DNA of 39,394 nt from Lysobacterales bacterium (GTDB taxonomy: Bacteria; Pseudomonadota; Gammaproteobacteria; Xanthomonadales; SZUA-38): assembly GCA_030065125.1 (NCBI GenBank), contig JASJDM010000060.1, forward strand, positions 1 through 39,394, in the 5' to 3' direction. Shown here one piece after another: positions 1 to 8,614 of this stretch (its first letter is position 1; each line of letters starts with the position of its first letter). The notes below the pieces were generated by a model. That model was not told the DNA's origin. It ran no database searches and saw only the letters and a list, made by a program, of their open reading frames with translations. The translations under genes were made by a program, and so were the position numbers.

Positions 1-34
1 CCGCCAGGTTGCATACGCTGAAGCATTCATTTCC

Positions 35-1087
35 GTGAAAATCGTCAACCACACCGCCTTCATGGTGGAGGCGCTCCCCAATCACATCCGGGGTGACCGG
101 GCCATCCTGACGATAATTGTCAAAGCAACCCTGGAAATCCCGGAGCAGGGCCTGGCCACGCTGGCGGCGGAGCAGATTCCGGTCGCCTTTGGCGACGAGT
201 TTGTCGATAGGGGTTTTGGCGTCGTGAAGTTCGAGTCGGACCTGGCGCCGTTCAAGCCAAAGGCTGACGTGGTGCTGGTAGGCCGTGCCCATTCGCCCGG
301 GGGGCGACCCGCCAAAAGCCTGCAGGTGAGTCTGCGGGTGGGCGATACCATCAGCACCATACAGGTCGTGGGAGACCGTCGCTGGCTGGCAGGAACCGGA
401 TCGCCGCCCAGGGTATCCGACCCCGAGCCGTTCACCACCATGGAGCTGAGTTACGAGCGGGCTTTCGGCGGGGTTGATGAAAGCGGCGGAGACGCCTGCC
501 TTGAAAACCTGGTGGGTCGGGGTCTCATTGCCGAAAGCACCCAAACGCTGGAACAGGACGTACCGCTGCCGAACCTGGAAGATCCCGATCACATGATCGG
601 CAGCTCGCGGGACCGGCCGCAGCCGGTGGGTTTCGGTTTCTACGCGCGGAACTGGAAGCCCCGCCTGGACTACCTCGGTACCTACGACGCACAGTGGCAG
701 GAGGAAATCGCACCCAATCCTCCGCTGGATTTCCGCTCTGATTTTTACAACGCCGCTCACCCCAAGCTGCAGGTGGAGGGATACCTCCGGGGGGACGAGG
801 AAGTCGAACTGGTCAACCTTACCCCGCAGGGTCGGACGCTGTTCCAGCTGCCGGGCCTGATCCCGAGAGCCACGGTCAGCAAAATCGTTCGTCAGCAGAC
901 CGAAACCGGAGAGGGCGGCGACGATCGCCAGGTGATGGAAACAATCGCGCTTCAGCTCGATACCCTGTGCCTGGAGCCCGACGAGGGACGATGTTTCCTG
1001 GTGTGGCGGGGATTCAGCCAGATTGAGGGTTTGACGGCCCAGGAGGTGGAGACGGTGGAGGTACGGCTTTCGCAGCCGCAGCAGTGA
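35..1087 (+). CDS. DUF2169 domain protein, T6SS-associated
   Basis: This 350-residue protein opens with KIVNHTAFMVEALP, the usual DUF2169 beginning (an I-V-N-x-T-x-F pattern followed by a strand ending in IP). The conserved ELSYERAFGG and PVGFGFYARNWKPR stretches follow at about residues 137 and 197. DUF2169 proteins are found beside VgrG and PAAR genes and are thought to help load tip proteins or effectors; that role is family knowledge, not visible here. The start is a GTG with only a weak GAAG upstream. The frame stays open to the window edge, so a longer N-terminus cannot be excluded. The stop overlaps the next gene's GTG in a GTGA junction, so the two are probably translationally coupled. 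Confidence 0.85.
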   Translation: MKIVNHTAFMVEALPNHIRGDRAILTIIVKATLEIPEQGLATLAAEQIPVAFGDEFVDRGFGVVKFESDLAPFKPKADVVLVGRAHSPGGRPAKSLQVSLRVGDTISTIQVVGDRRWLAGTGSPPRVSDPEPFTTMELSYERAFGGVDESGGDACLENLVGRGLIAESTQTLEQDVPLPNLEDPDHMIGSSRDRPQPVGFGFYARNWKPRLDYLGTYDAQWQEEIAPNPPLDFRSDFYNAAHPKLQVEGYLRGDEEVELVNLTPQGRTLFQLPGLIPRATVSKIVRQQTETGEGGDDRQVMETIALQLDTLCLEPDEGRCFLVWRGFSQIEGLTAQEVETVEVRLSQPQQ

Positions 1088-2160
1088 GCGGGGGCCTGCC
1101 GTTAAGCTTTGCCGACGCGGGACTGGTGACCGCCGTGGGCGGCTGTTACGAGCAGACCGCCACCTCGATTCGCGCCGGCATCAGCCGGCTGAACCTGGCC
1201 TGGGACCACGGTGAGGACTCGAATGACCTGCTGTTCTGCGCCCGGGTGGAAGACGGTTTCCTGCCTGCGCTGACGTCGAAGCTCACACAGGTACTGGCCG
1301 ACTCACCGCGGACGGTTCGCTGCCTGCAGCTGGCCCAGCTGGCGCTGCAGGACCTGGCTGTCGATGCCCTCGACGACGTTCCCCTGTTCCTGGCGCTGCC
1401 CGAACCGTCAGAAGGCCTGGAGCCCCTGCTGAACGATTTTCCCGACATGCTGGAGCAGCAGACGGGTTTGCGATTTTCGGCAACCCACCGCCAGGTGTAT
1501 GCCTACGGCCAGGCTGGCGGGCTGGCGGCCTTTCACGGTGCGCGGTCCCTGATCGAGGCAGGCTCAGCACCCCGGGTGCTGCTGGGAGGGGTAGACTCCC
1601 GCAGCCAGGCCCGATCGCTGGCCTGCTTCAGGGCCCAGGACCGCGCCCTGCGGCTTGAGCAGGCTCACGGTTACGTTCCCGGGGAAGGCGCGGGGTTTCT
1701 GCTGATTGAGGCTGCCGGCGCGGACAGCGAGGTGCTGATCCACGAACCGGGCTTTGCACAGCAGGCCCCGGATGCGGCAGAGACGAAACCGGCCGATCCA
1801 GGCCAGGGGAGCGAGGCCCCGGGCACGGCTCTGGGCAAAGCGATGGCGGCGGCGGCCCGCAACGCCGGCGGCGACACCGTCGCGACCCTGATCAGCCCAC
1901 TCACCGGCCAGGTCGACCAGACCAACGAGTGGGGGGATGCCTGCACCCACCTGGCGGACCACATCTCCATGACGCCGTTTCTCACCCATCCGTGCCACCT
2001 GTTCGGGGACCTGGGCGCTGCCCTGGCGCCGGTTTCCGTCGCCCTGGCAGCCCACGGCATCAAGGGCAGCTATCTCCCGGCACCAGTCATGGTCTGCAGC
2101 ATCTCCGATGGTGGCCAGCGGGCCGCAGCCCTTGTCACCAGCAGCGCGGATAAGGCCTAG
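1084..2160 (+). CDS. Thiolase/ketoacyl-synthase-fold protein, apparently non-catalytic
   Basis: The 358 residues follow the beta-ketoacyl-synthase fold: a VLLGGVDS strand near 165-172 and VPGEGAGFLLIE at 198-209 match landmarks of KAS enzymes. The nucleophilic-elbow position that normally holds Cys reads AYGQAGGLAAF, placing Gln143 there. The first His region (normally HGTGT) reads ISPLTGQ near 270. The second (normally GHT) reads FGDLGAA at 307-313. The protein therefore probably does not condense acyl chains. Such thiolase-like proteins occur beside DUF2169 and PAAR genes in T6SS loci, where an adaptor role is suspected. It starts with GTG overlapping the upstream stop. Its own TAG stop lies in a hairpin shared with the convergent gene. 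The fold call is fairly firm; the function is inference. Confidence 0.8.
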   Translation: MSGGLPLSFADAGLVTAVGGCYEQTATSIRAGISRLNLAWDHGEDSNDLLFCARVEDGFLPALTSKLTQVLADSPRTVRCLQLAQLALQDLAVDALDDVPLFLALPEPSEGLEPLLNDFPDMLEQQTGLRFSATHRQVYAYGQAGGLAAFHGARSLIEAGSAPRVLLGGVDSRSQARSLACFRAQDRALRLEQAHGYVPGEGAGFLLIEAAGADSEVLIHEPGFAQQAPDAAETKPADPGQGSEAPGTALGKAMAAAARNAGGDTVATLISPLTGQVDQTNEWGDACTHLADHISMTPFLTHPCHLFGDLGAALAPVSVALAAHGIKGSYLPAPVMVCSISDGGQRAAALVTSSADKA

Positions 2161-2187
2161 CCTGGGTTCATGAATTGCCCAGGCTAG
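2157..2187. terminator. Bidirectional hairpin between convergent genes
   Basis: A perfect 10-bp stem (CTAGCCTGGG at 2157-2166, CCCAGGCTAG at 2178-2187) encloses an 11-nt loop. The TAG stop of the plus-strand gene lies in the left arm and the TAG stop of the minus-strand gene lies in the right arm. No long T tract follows on either strand, so strength as an intrinsic terminator is uncertain. The position between two converging operons supports a transcription-ending role. Confidence 0.55.
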
Positions 2188-3434
2188 CCTGGATCGGAAT
2201 CGCTCAAACGGGGAAGGTGGGCTGAAAAGCCGCACAACGGCGTGAGGGGTTGCTCGGGTTGTTCCTGGGCCAGCAGCATCGTGGCAAAGGCCCGCGCGTG
2301 TTCATTGTCCCTGTTGATGACTTCTGCCAGGCGTTCAGCCGATCTGCGCTGGCCCAGCAGCCACTGCTCGTCTCCCGCGGGATAATGCCGCTGGTTGTCC
2401 TCCCACCAGGCAGCGATGGCCTCGGGATCGGGCTGAGGCAGGTTGAACCCTTCGCCCACGTAAGCCTCCTCGGCGTCATAATGGCCCTCGGATGCCACCA
2501 GGCCCTGGCGCGCGTAATCCAGGCTGGTTATGAGGCCCAGGGCCTCGGCCGCAAACGGCGCCGTCCAGGGTTCCTCCATCAGCCTGATCAGGCCATCGAT
2601 CATCTGAACCAGCCCGGCGTATCCGGCCAGGCGCGCGCCGTAGCGTCGGGTTGATGGCTCCCGCGCCAGCTCGCCCGCGAGGTCCCGGCACGCCTCCGCG
2701 GAAAGGACTGTGGCCAGAAGCCGAAGGGCCCTCCAGCCGCAGGCCTCACCCAGGCAGGACTGCAGTGCCGCCCGGGCCTCTCCGCTGCCGGTGAGTGCGA
2801 GCCAGCGTGCGCCCTGGTAACGAATCGCCGCATCTTCCGAGTCCAGTGCCGCCTCGGCGCCAGGCGCCGCCTCATGCAGGCGCAGGCTGCCGGCGAGTTC
2901 CAGCCCGGCTTCCCGCAGCGCCGAGTGCTCCGACGCCAGTACCCGCTGAAGGGACTCGCCAGGTTGGACGCCAAGATCGTGGGCCGCAGCGATGGCGGTT
3001 CCCAGAAGCGCCGGATCGTCCTCCTCGAGCCAGGCCCGGACCAGCCCGGCACCTTCGGACGGCTCCAGGGTCTGCACTGCGGCCGCGGCGGCGCCCAGGC
3101 CGCCGTCGCCGGCCAGCACGGCCTGTTTCAGTTCGTCGGGCCACGCGCGGTGGCTGAGCAGCCACAGGGCACAGCAGCTGTAGATGTAGCCGCTGTCCCC
3201 GGCGGCGGCCATTGCCAGCAGGCGCTCCTGCTCAGTGGCAAGATCACCCAGGATGCCACTGAGATGGGCTGCGACCTGCTGATCGAATCGGTCAAGCCCT
3301 CCAGCCTCGACGATCCAGCTGCATTCGAGCCGGCGCCGCGTCTGGTAGAGGAATGCCGCCTGGCTCGCGTGCTCGGCGGTGATATCGGAAAAATACAAAA
3401 GCCGGGCCGCGTCAGTTGATCTGCACCGATCCAC
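2184..3434 (-). CDS. TIGR02270-like repeat protein, T6SS-associated
   Basis: The protein has about 416 residues of Ala/Leu-rich helical pairs resembling HEAT repeats. The N-terminal pattern HASQAAFLYQTRRRLE, then LDRFDQQVAAHLSGI, fits the TIGR02270 family of conserved proteins from T6SS loci, whose role is unknown. The C-terminal part, with WWEDNQRHYPAG, also fits that family. It is the last gene of the vgrG-DUF6484-TIGR02270 run. The GTG at 3434 overlaps the end of the upstream gene by 23 nt, and an alternative TTG at 3398 lies just beyond that gene's stop. Neither has a convincing ribosome binding site, so the first dozen residues are uncertain. Expression probably depends on coupling to the upstream gene. 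Confidence 0.75.
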   Translation of the reverse strand: MDRCRSTDAARLLYFSDITAEHASQAAFLYQTRRRLECSWIVEAGGLDRFDQQVAAHLSGILGDLATEQERLLAMAAAGDSGYIYSCCALWLLSHRAWPDELKQAVLAGDGGLGAAAAAVQTLEPSEGAGLVRAWLEEDDPALLGTAIAAAHDLGVQPGESLQRVLASEHSALREAGLELAGSLRLHEAAPGAEAALDSEDAAIRYQGARWLALTGSGEARAALQSCLGEACGWRALRLLATVLSAEACRDLAGELAREPSTRRYGARLAGYAGLVQMIDGLIRLMEEPWTAPFAAEALGLITSLDYARQGLVASEGHYDAEEAYVGEGFNLPQPDPEAIAAWWEDNQRHYPAGDEQWLLGQRRSAERLAEVINRDNEHARAFATMLLAQEQPEQPLTPLCGFSAHLPRLSDSDPG

Positions 3435-3903
3435 CCTGGATACGGTGGACGCCGTCAGCGCGGGAGGTCAAGGTCTTGCCCTTGACTGTCACCTTGCCTG
3501 CCTTGGTGAGCGTCAGGCTGGCCTCACCGCAGCGCAGCGTCAATTCGTCTTCAGCTTCCAGGGTCAAACGCCCGTTGCCCGGCCTCACCACCGCGTCGGG
3601 GTGAAGCTGGCCGAGGATCACGGGCTGCTCCGGGCGGCCCTTGATGAAAGCCAGCACCACGGGCTGCCCCTGGTCCCCATCCAGTGCAGCGGTGCTGACC
3701 GCGGCATACTCGTGAGTCACACCCTGGTGGCAAAAACGTACCCGCAGTCCGACATCCCCGCCGTCCACCAGCTCGCCGAGCAGCAGGCCGTCAACCTTGA
3801 CCTGGGCGTCATCGCTGCGCCCCCGCGGTCGTGACAGCATGTCTTCGAATGTCGCCTCGGCAGTTGCTGCCCCGCTTTTGCTTTTGCTGGGCTGTTTGCT
3901 CAT
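3412..3903 (-). CDS. DUF6484 domain protein following VgrG
   Basis: This is a 163-residue protein with a Lys/Ser-rich leader. A small beta domain (DGLLLGELVDGGDVGLRVRF, then QPVVLAFIKGRPEQPVILG) resembles the OB-like layout of VgrG and gp5 proteins. Its C-terminal strands (LTLRCGEASLTLTKAGKV) resemble the repeating beta structure at VgrG tails. This layout fits DUF6484, a family usually encoded directly after vgrG. The start ATG shares one base with the vgrG stop (TGATG), showing translational coupling. A role in VgrG tip assembly or cargo attachment is inferred from position only. Confidence 0.75.
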   Translation of the reverse strand: MSKQPSKSKSGAATAEATFEDMLSRPRGRSDDAQVKVDGLLLGELVDGGDVGLRVRFCHQGVTHEYAAVSTAALDGDQGQPVVLAFIKGRPEQPVILGQLHPDAVVRPGNGRLTLEAEDELTLRCGEASLTLTKAGKVTVKGKTLTSRADGVHRIQGGSVQIN

Positions 3904-5780
3904 CAGTTCTGCATGATCATGGGCGCGCTCATCCGGATCATCCCCGGATTCATCTCGATTTTCGAGGCACCGCAGGTCAAGGTGATTGACATGTTGGCGG
4001 TCAACTCGATCTGCATCGCCGCTTTCTGCTCGATGTTCATCGTCGCTTCAACCTTGTGGTTCTTCATCACCGTGACGGTGCGACTGCCGAGCTTCAGGTC
4101 CAGGGTATCGTCACCCCGGTCGATGGTGACCTTTCGGTTGTTGGCAATAGTGCTGGTCTGGTCGTTTCCGATCGAGTTGTCTTCATTGTTGCCAATGGTT
4201 TTGCTGCGGTTGTTGCCGACGTCGAGGGTCTGGTTGTTTTCCACCACCGTGTCCATGTCTTTTTCGGCATGGACGTAGAGCTGCTCGCTGCCTATCTTGT
4301 CCTCGAAGCGGATCTCGTTGAAGTTGTCGGTTCCGCCGCCTTTCGATGAACGCGTCTTGATACCCGACTGGGTCTTGTTGCCGGGCAGCTCGTAGGTGGG
4401 CATATTGTCGCCATTGTAGACTGACCCCGTGATGAGCGGCTGATCCGGGTCTCCTTCCAGGAAAGAGACCACCACTTCATGCCCGCAGCGGGGAATGAAC
4501 TGGGCGCCCCATTTTTTGCCTGCCCACATTTGGGCGACCCGGATCCAGCAGGAGCTGTTTTCATCTTTGCGGCCCAGACGATCCCAGTGGAACTGAACCT
4601 TGACCCGGCCATACTTGTCCGGCCAGATTTCCTCGCCCGAGGGACCCACCACCACTGCCGTTTGCGGGCCCTGGACGAATGGCCGCGCAGTCAGTCGCGG
4701 TGGCCGGTAACGCTCGGCGCTGGGGACTGCCTGGAATCGGCATTGGAAGGTGTGGGCCGCGCTGCTGGCGTCGGAGCTGATATAGGAATCTATTCGGTAT
4801 TCCTGCTCCGCGTACAGGACAAGATATTCCCGGTTTTCCATGGACCGGTCGTGCTGCTGGAGGCTGAACAGAAACCCGGGGGCCAGGCCGCGTGCATCGC
4901 CGGTTCCCTGAACCACATCGTAGCTGGCTGCCTCTTCCTGCATGCGGATCTTGGCGTAGTTGTCCCCGTCGCCGTTCTCCGTGTATTCGCCCGGGTAATC
5001 ACGCTGTTCGAAACTGGACATGACGTGGGGCCGGGTAATCTGGGATTTCGCCTCGAGGTTCTTTTTCGGGGCTTCCAGGTCATAGTCGTCATGCACGTAC
5101 TTGCCGCTGCGGACACTTTTTGTGGCGCGGATAGCCTGAATATGGTCGCGCTCCCGCAAGTCGTCGTGATGGGGCGGGTAATACTTCAGCGAGGCATAGT
5201 TGGGAAACGGTTCGTGGGCTGAATAGTCGTCGGCCAGCACCAGGGTGTGTTTGCCCGCCTCGTGCTTGAAATAGTAATAAATGCCCTCCTGTTCCAGCAG
5301 CCGTGACAGAAAGTTGAACGCCGTCTCTCGGTACTGAACACAGTATTCCCAGGTCCTGTAGGTACCGGTCAGACGATCCTCAACGTCCGTAAACCCATAT
5401 TCAGCGGACAATTCCTTGAAAATGTCCGGGACCTTTTTCTCCTGAAAAATCCGGCAGTCAGAGGTCCGGTTCAGGAACCAGGTCCAGGGTTTGATTTCCA
5501 GCTGGTAGACCGCCCAGGTATCCTGGTACTCAGAGAAGCTGAAGCGGGCCACGTAGCCATGGAAGTAGCGGATACCTTCATGGACTTCGATCTCGACGGT
5601 GGCGGTTTTTCCCAGCAGGTCCTCCAACTTGATGTCGCCGTCTTCGCTGAAAGCAGTGGCATTGATGGTATACAGCTGGCTGACGCCTTCTTTCACCCAC
5701 AGGTTGCTGATGAAAAGCTTGTCCTTGCCCAGCGGCGTATGCAGCTTTACCGCCCTTTTGTCCTGTGTCGGTGTTCCCAT
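3903..5780 (-). CDS. vgrG: T6SS tip protein VgrG (TssI)
   Basis: The 625-residue spike protein forms the trimeric tip on the Hcp tube. The N-terminal gp27-like half includes YCVQYRETAFNFLSRLLEQE. The gp5-like OB domain follows, with PDKYGRVKVQFHWDR, then WAGKKWGAQFIPRCGHEVVV and FLEGDPDQPLITGSVYN. After these comes an Asn-rich beta-helix of short repeats (VGNNRSKTIGNNEDNSIGN). The protein ends at APMIMQN without any fused effector domain, so cargo must be separate. The ATG at 5780 has an AGGAAG about 10 nt upstream. It lies 32 nt downstream of clpV in the same direction and overlaps the DUF6484 gene by one base. Confidence 0.97.
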   Translation of the reverse strand: MGTPTQDKRAVKLHTPLGKDKLFISNLWVKEGVSQLYTINATAFSEDGDIKLEDLLGKTATVEIEVHEGIRYFHGYVARFSFSEYQDTWAVYQLEIKPWTWFLNRTSDCRIFQEKKVPDIFKELSAEYGFTDVEDRLTGTYRTWEYCVQYRETAFNFLSRLLEQEGIYYYFKHEAGKHTLVLADDYSAHEPFPNYASLKYYPPHHDDLRERDHIQAIRATKSVRSGKYVHDDYDLEAPKKNLEAKSQITRPHVMSSFEQRDYPGEYTENGDGDNYAKIRMQEEAASYDVVQGTGDARGLAPGFLFSLQQHDRSMENREYLVLYAEQEYRIDSYISSDASSAAHTFQCRFQAVPSAERYRPPRLTARPFVQGPQTAVVVGPSGEEIWPDKYGRVKVQFHWDRLGRKDENSSCWIRVAQMWAGKKWGAQFIPRCGHEVVVSFLEGDPDQPLITGSVYNGDNMPTYELPGNKTQSGIKTRSSKGGGTDNFNEIRFEDKIGSEQLYVHAEKDMDTVVENNQTLDVGNNRSKTIGNNEDNSIGNDQTSTIANNRKVTIDRGDDTLDLKLGSRTVTVMKNHKVEATMNIEQKAAMQIELTANMSITLTCGASKIEMNPGMIRMSAPMIMQN

Positions 5781-5812
5781 AACTCAATGCTTCCTGTTTT
5801 CGCCGAATCCGC

Positions 5813-8608
5813 TCAGTCGCCGAATCGGTAATCAAACTCGCCGTCTTTGATATCCACGCTGATGCCCTGCACCGGTTCACCGCTGAGCTGGCGTTCCAGC
5901 AGTCCACGGCTGGCTTCCGGCAGCAGTGTATTGGTCAGTATGGCGTCGATCATGCGGCCACCGCTTTCCAGTTCGGTGCAGCGTTCCACGATATGGCGGA
6001 CGACGTCGTCGCTGTAGTTGAAATCCACACCCCAGTTGTCGCTGATGCGATCGGAGATCCGACCCAACTGCAGTCCGGCGATCCGGGCAATGACTTCGTC
6101 GTTCAGAGGGAAAAACGGAATCACCACGAGCCGGCCCAGCAGCGCAGCCGGAAACACCTGCAGCAGTGGTTCGCGCAGTGACTTGGCCAGCCCCTCGGTG
6201 GACGGCATCAGCTCAGGATCCTTGCACATGTTCATGATCAGGTCGCTGCCCACGTTGGAGGTCAGCAGAATGATGGTGTTCTTGAAGTCGATCATGCGGC
6301 CTTCGCCGTCTTCCATCGCTCCTTTGTCAAAAACCTGGAAGAAGATCTCGTGAACGTCGGGGTGAGCCTTTTCAACCTCGTCCAGCAGCACCACGCTGTA
6401 GGGCTTGCGCCGAACCGCTTCGGTGAGGATGCCGCCTTCACCGTATCCCACATAGCCCGGAGGCGCTCCCTTGAGGGTGGAAACCGTATGGGCTTCCTGG
6501 AATTCGCTCATATTGATGGTGACCACGTTCTGCTCGCCACCGTAGAGGGTTTCCGCCAGAGTCAGCGCTGTCTCCGTTTTTCCGACGCCGGAGGGACCGG
6601 CCAGCAGAAACACGCCGATGGGTTTGTTCGGGTTGTCCAGCTTGGCGCGAGAGGTCTGGATCCGTTTCGCAATCATTTCCAGGGCATGGTCCTGACCGAT
6701 GACCCGCTGCCCCATGGTTCCGGCCAGCTTCAGTACCGCTTCAATCTCGTTTTTGACCATGCGGCCTACCGGAATCCCGGTCCACTCACCGACAATGGTG
6801 GCGATGGACTGACCGTCCACACAGGGATACATCAGCGGATGTTCGCCCTGGATCTCTTCCAGTTTGTCCTGGCACCCCCGCAGCTGCTCGAGCAGGGCAG
6901 GGCGGTCGAGTTGCTCTTCGGTTGCCGTTTCCCCGGTGGGCGCCGGCTCAACCGCCCCGTCCTCATCGGACCTGGGCGAACTGTCCCCTTCAGCAGTTGT
7001 CTGGTCTTCGGTCGGCGACGGCTCTGCTGCTTCCCCGGCTTCGCCTTCGTCGGCTTCCTCGGGATGCAACTTGGCCCGCAACGCAAGGATCTCTTCCACC
7101 AGGTTTTTCTCGCTGTCCCAGCGGGTCCGAAGTTCACCCAGCTGTTCAGTTTCAGTCGCCAGTTCACCCTCCACCGAGTCGCGGCGACTACCCACGTCGA
7201 GCCCAAGATCGCTTTCCCGTTCGAGGATACTGAGCTCCGTTTCCAGGGCTTCAATCCGCCGACGGGAATTTTCAACTTCCGCGGGTTCGGCGAAAAGCCC
7301 GGTCGCTACGCGGGCCGCTGCGGTATCCAGCAGGGTCACCGACTTGTCGGGCAGCTGGCGCGCTGGAATGTAGCGATGGGACAGCTGGACCGAGGCCTCC
7401 AACGCCTCGTCCATGATCAGCACACGGTGATGTTGCTCCATGGCCGGCGCGATGGACCGCATCATCTGGATAGCCCGATCTTCACTGGGTTCGTCAATCT
7501 GAACCACCTGGAACCGGCGGGTCAGGGCCGGATCTTTTTCGATGTGCTTTTTGTACTCCGCCCAGGTGGTGGCAGCAATGGTGCGCAGTGTGCCCCTGGC
7601 CAGCTCGGGTTTCAGCAGGTTGGCGGCGTCCCCGGTTCCAGCCTCGCCTCCGGCCCCGATCAGCGTATGGGCCTCGTCGATGAACAGAATAATCGGGGTT
7701 GGTGAAGACTGGACTTCTTCGATTACCATTTTAAGCCGGTTTTCGAACTCGCCTTTCATGCTCGCTCCGGCCTGCATCAGCCCTACATCCAGGGTTCGCA
7801 AGGTCACACCCTGCAGCGGGGGCGGTACATCTCCCCGGGCAATCCGCAGGGCAAATCCCTCCACCGCCGCGGTTTTGCCGACGCCGGCTTCACCGGTAAG
7901 GATTGGATTGTTCTGCCGGCGCCGCATCAAAATATCGATAATCTGTCGTATCTCACTATCTCTACCTACGATATTGTCGACCTCACCCTGCCGCGCTCTT
8001 TCGGTGAGGTCCACGGAGAACTGCTGCAGTGCCTCCTGTTTACCCATCTGGGCCGGGGCCATGGCGCTGCTGGCTTCGCCCGGAGCAACACCGCCTCCCA
8101 CCTCGCTGCCATCGTTCGCGGCCATCGCCTCTTCCGGGGAGCCGCCGCAGATCTCATCGAACCGATGACTCAGTTCGTCGGCACTCAGCTTGCTGAACTC
8201 ACCGCTGATGGGAACCAGAGCATTGCGTAACGACGGGGTTTTGAGAATCCCCACGAACAGGTATCCGGAGCGAACGCGGCTGTCTCCAAACATCAACGTG
8301 GCGTAGACCCAGCCCCGCTCAACCGCTTCTTCCAGGTGTGAAGACAGGTCAGAGATGGATGTTGCACCCCTGGGCAGGCGGTCCAGGGATTCGCTGAAAT
8401 CCCGGGCCAGGTGTGATGGATTCAACTCAAAATGCTGCACAATCCGGTGCAGGTCTGAATCGTTCAGCTGCAGTATCTGGTGCAGCCAGTGGCTGAGCTC
8501 CACGTAGGGATTGCCACGCATCTTGCAAAAGACCGTAGCGCTCTCGATGGCTTTGTAGCAAAGGCTGTTCAGTTTCCCGAACAGCGCGACTCTGCTGATT
8601 TCTGTCAT
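5813..8608 (-). CDS. clpV: T6SS sheath-disassembly AAA+ ATPase ClpV (TssH)
   Basis: This 931-residue Hsp100 ATPase recycles contracted TssB/TssC sheaths in the cytoplasm. The N-terminal Clp repeat domain covers about residues 1-150. AAA1 has Walker A GEAGVGKT at 239-246 and Walker B LFIDEAH near 308-314. AAA2 has GPSGVGKTE near 670 and VVLLDEVEKAHPD. Both nucleotide sites look intact. The protein is about 40-60 residues longer than typical ClpV. The excess is a Glu/Asp/Pro/Ser/Thr-rich stretch at roughly 515-565 inside the coiled-coil middle domain (for example EEADEGEAGEAAEP), and the frame is continuous on both sides. The gene starts 6 nt after tssG ends. Confidence 0.97.
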   Translation of the reverse strand: MTEISRVALFGKLNSLCYKAIESATVFCKMRGNPYVELSHWLHQILQLNDSDLHRIVQHFELNPSHLARDFSESLDRLPRGATSISDLSSHLEEAVERGWVYATLMFGDSRVRSGYLFVGILKTPSLRNALVPISGEFSKLSADELSHRFDEICGGSPEEAMAANDGSEVGGGVAPGEASSAMAPAQMGKQEALQQFSVDLTERARQGEVDNIVGRDSEIRQIIDILMRRRQNNPILTGEAGVGKTAAVEGFALRIARGDVPPPLQGVTLRTLDVGLMQAGASMKGEFENRLKMVIEEVQSSPTPIILFIDEAHTLIGAGGEAGTGDAANLLKPELARGTLRTIAATTWAEYKKHIEKDPALTRRFQVVQIDEPSEDRAIQMMRSIAPAMEQHHRVLIMDEALEASVQLSHRYIPARQLPDKSVTLLDTAAARVATGLFAEPAEVENSRRRIEALETELSILERESDLGLDVGSRRDSVEGELATETEQLGELRTRWDSEKNLVEEILALRAKLHPEEADEGEAGEAAEPSPTEDQTTAEGDSSPRSDEDGAVEPAPTGETATEEQLDRPALLEQLRGCQDKLEEIQGEHPLMYPCVDGQSIATIVGEWTGIPVGRMVKNEIEAVLKLAGTMGQRVIGQDHALEMIAKRIQTSRAKLDNPNKPIGVFLLAGPSGVGKTETALTLAETLYGGEQNVVTINMSEFQEAHTVSTLKGAPPGYVGYGEGGILTEAVRRKPYSVVLLDEVEKAHPDVHEIFFQVFDKGAMEDGEGRMIDFKNTIILLTSNVGSDLIMNMCKDPELMPSTEGLAKSLREPLLQVFPAALLGRLVVIPFFPLNDEVIARIAGLQLGRISDRISDNWGVDFNYSDDVVRHIVERCTELESGGRMIDAILTNTLLPEASRGLLERQLSGEPVQGISVDIKDGEFDYRFGD

Positions 8609-8614
8609 GGGTTT

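Noticed and set aside
4090..4260. Asn-rich GNN repeats in VgrG as a novel feature
   Set aside because: Such short beta-helix repeats are ordinary in VgrG spike regions.
6350..7705. A 451-codon open frame antisense to clpV
   Set aside because: It lies wholly inside clpV, whose family match is strong. Its protein has no recognisable domain and reflects high-GC antisense codons.
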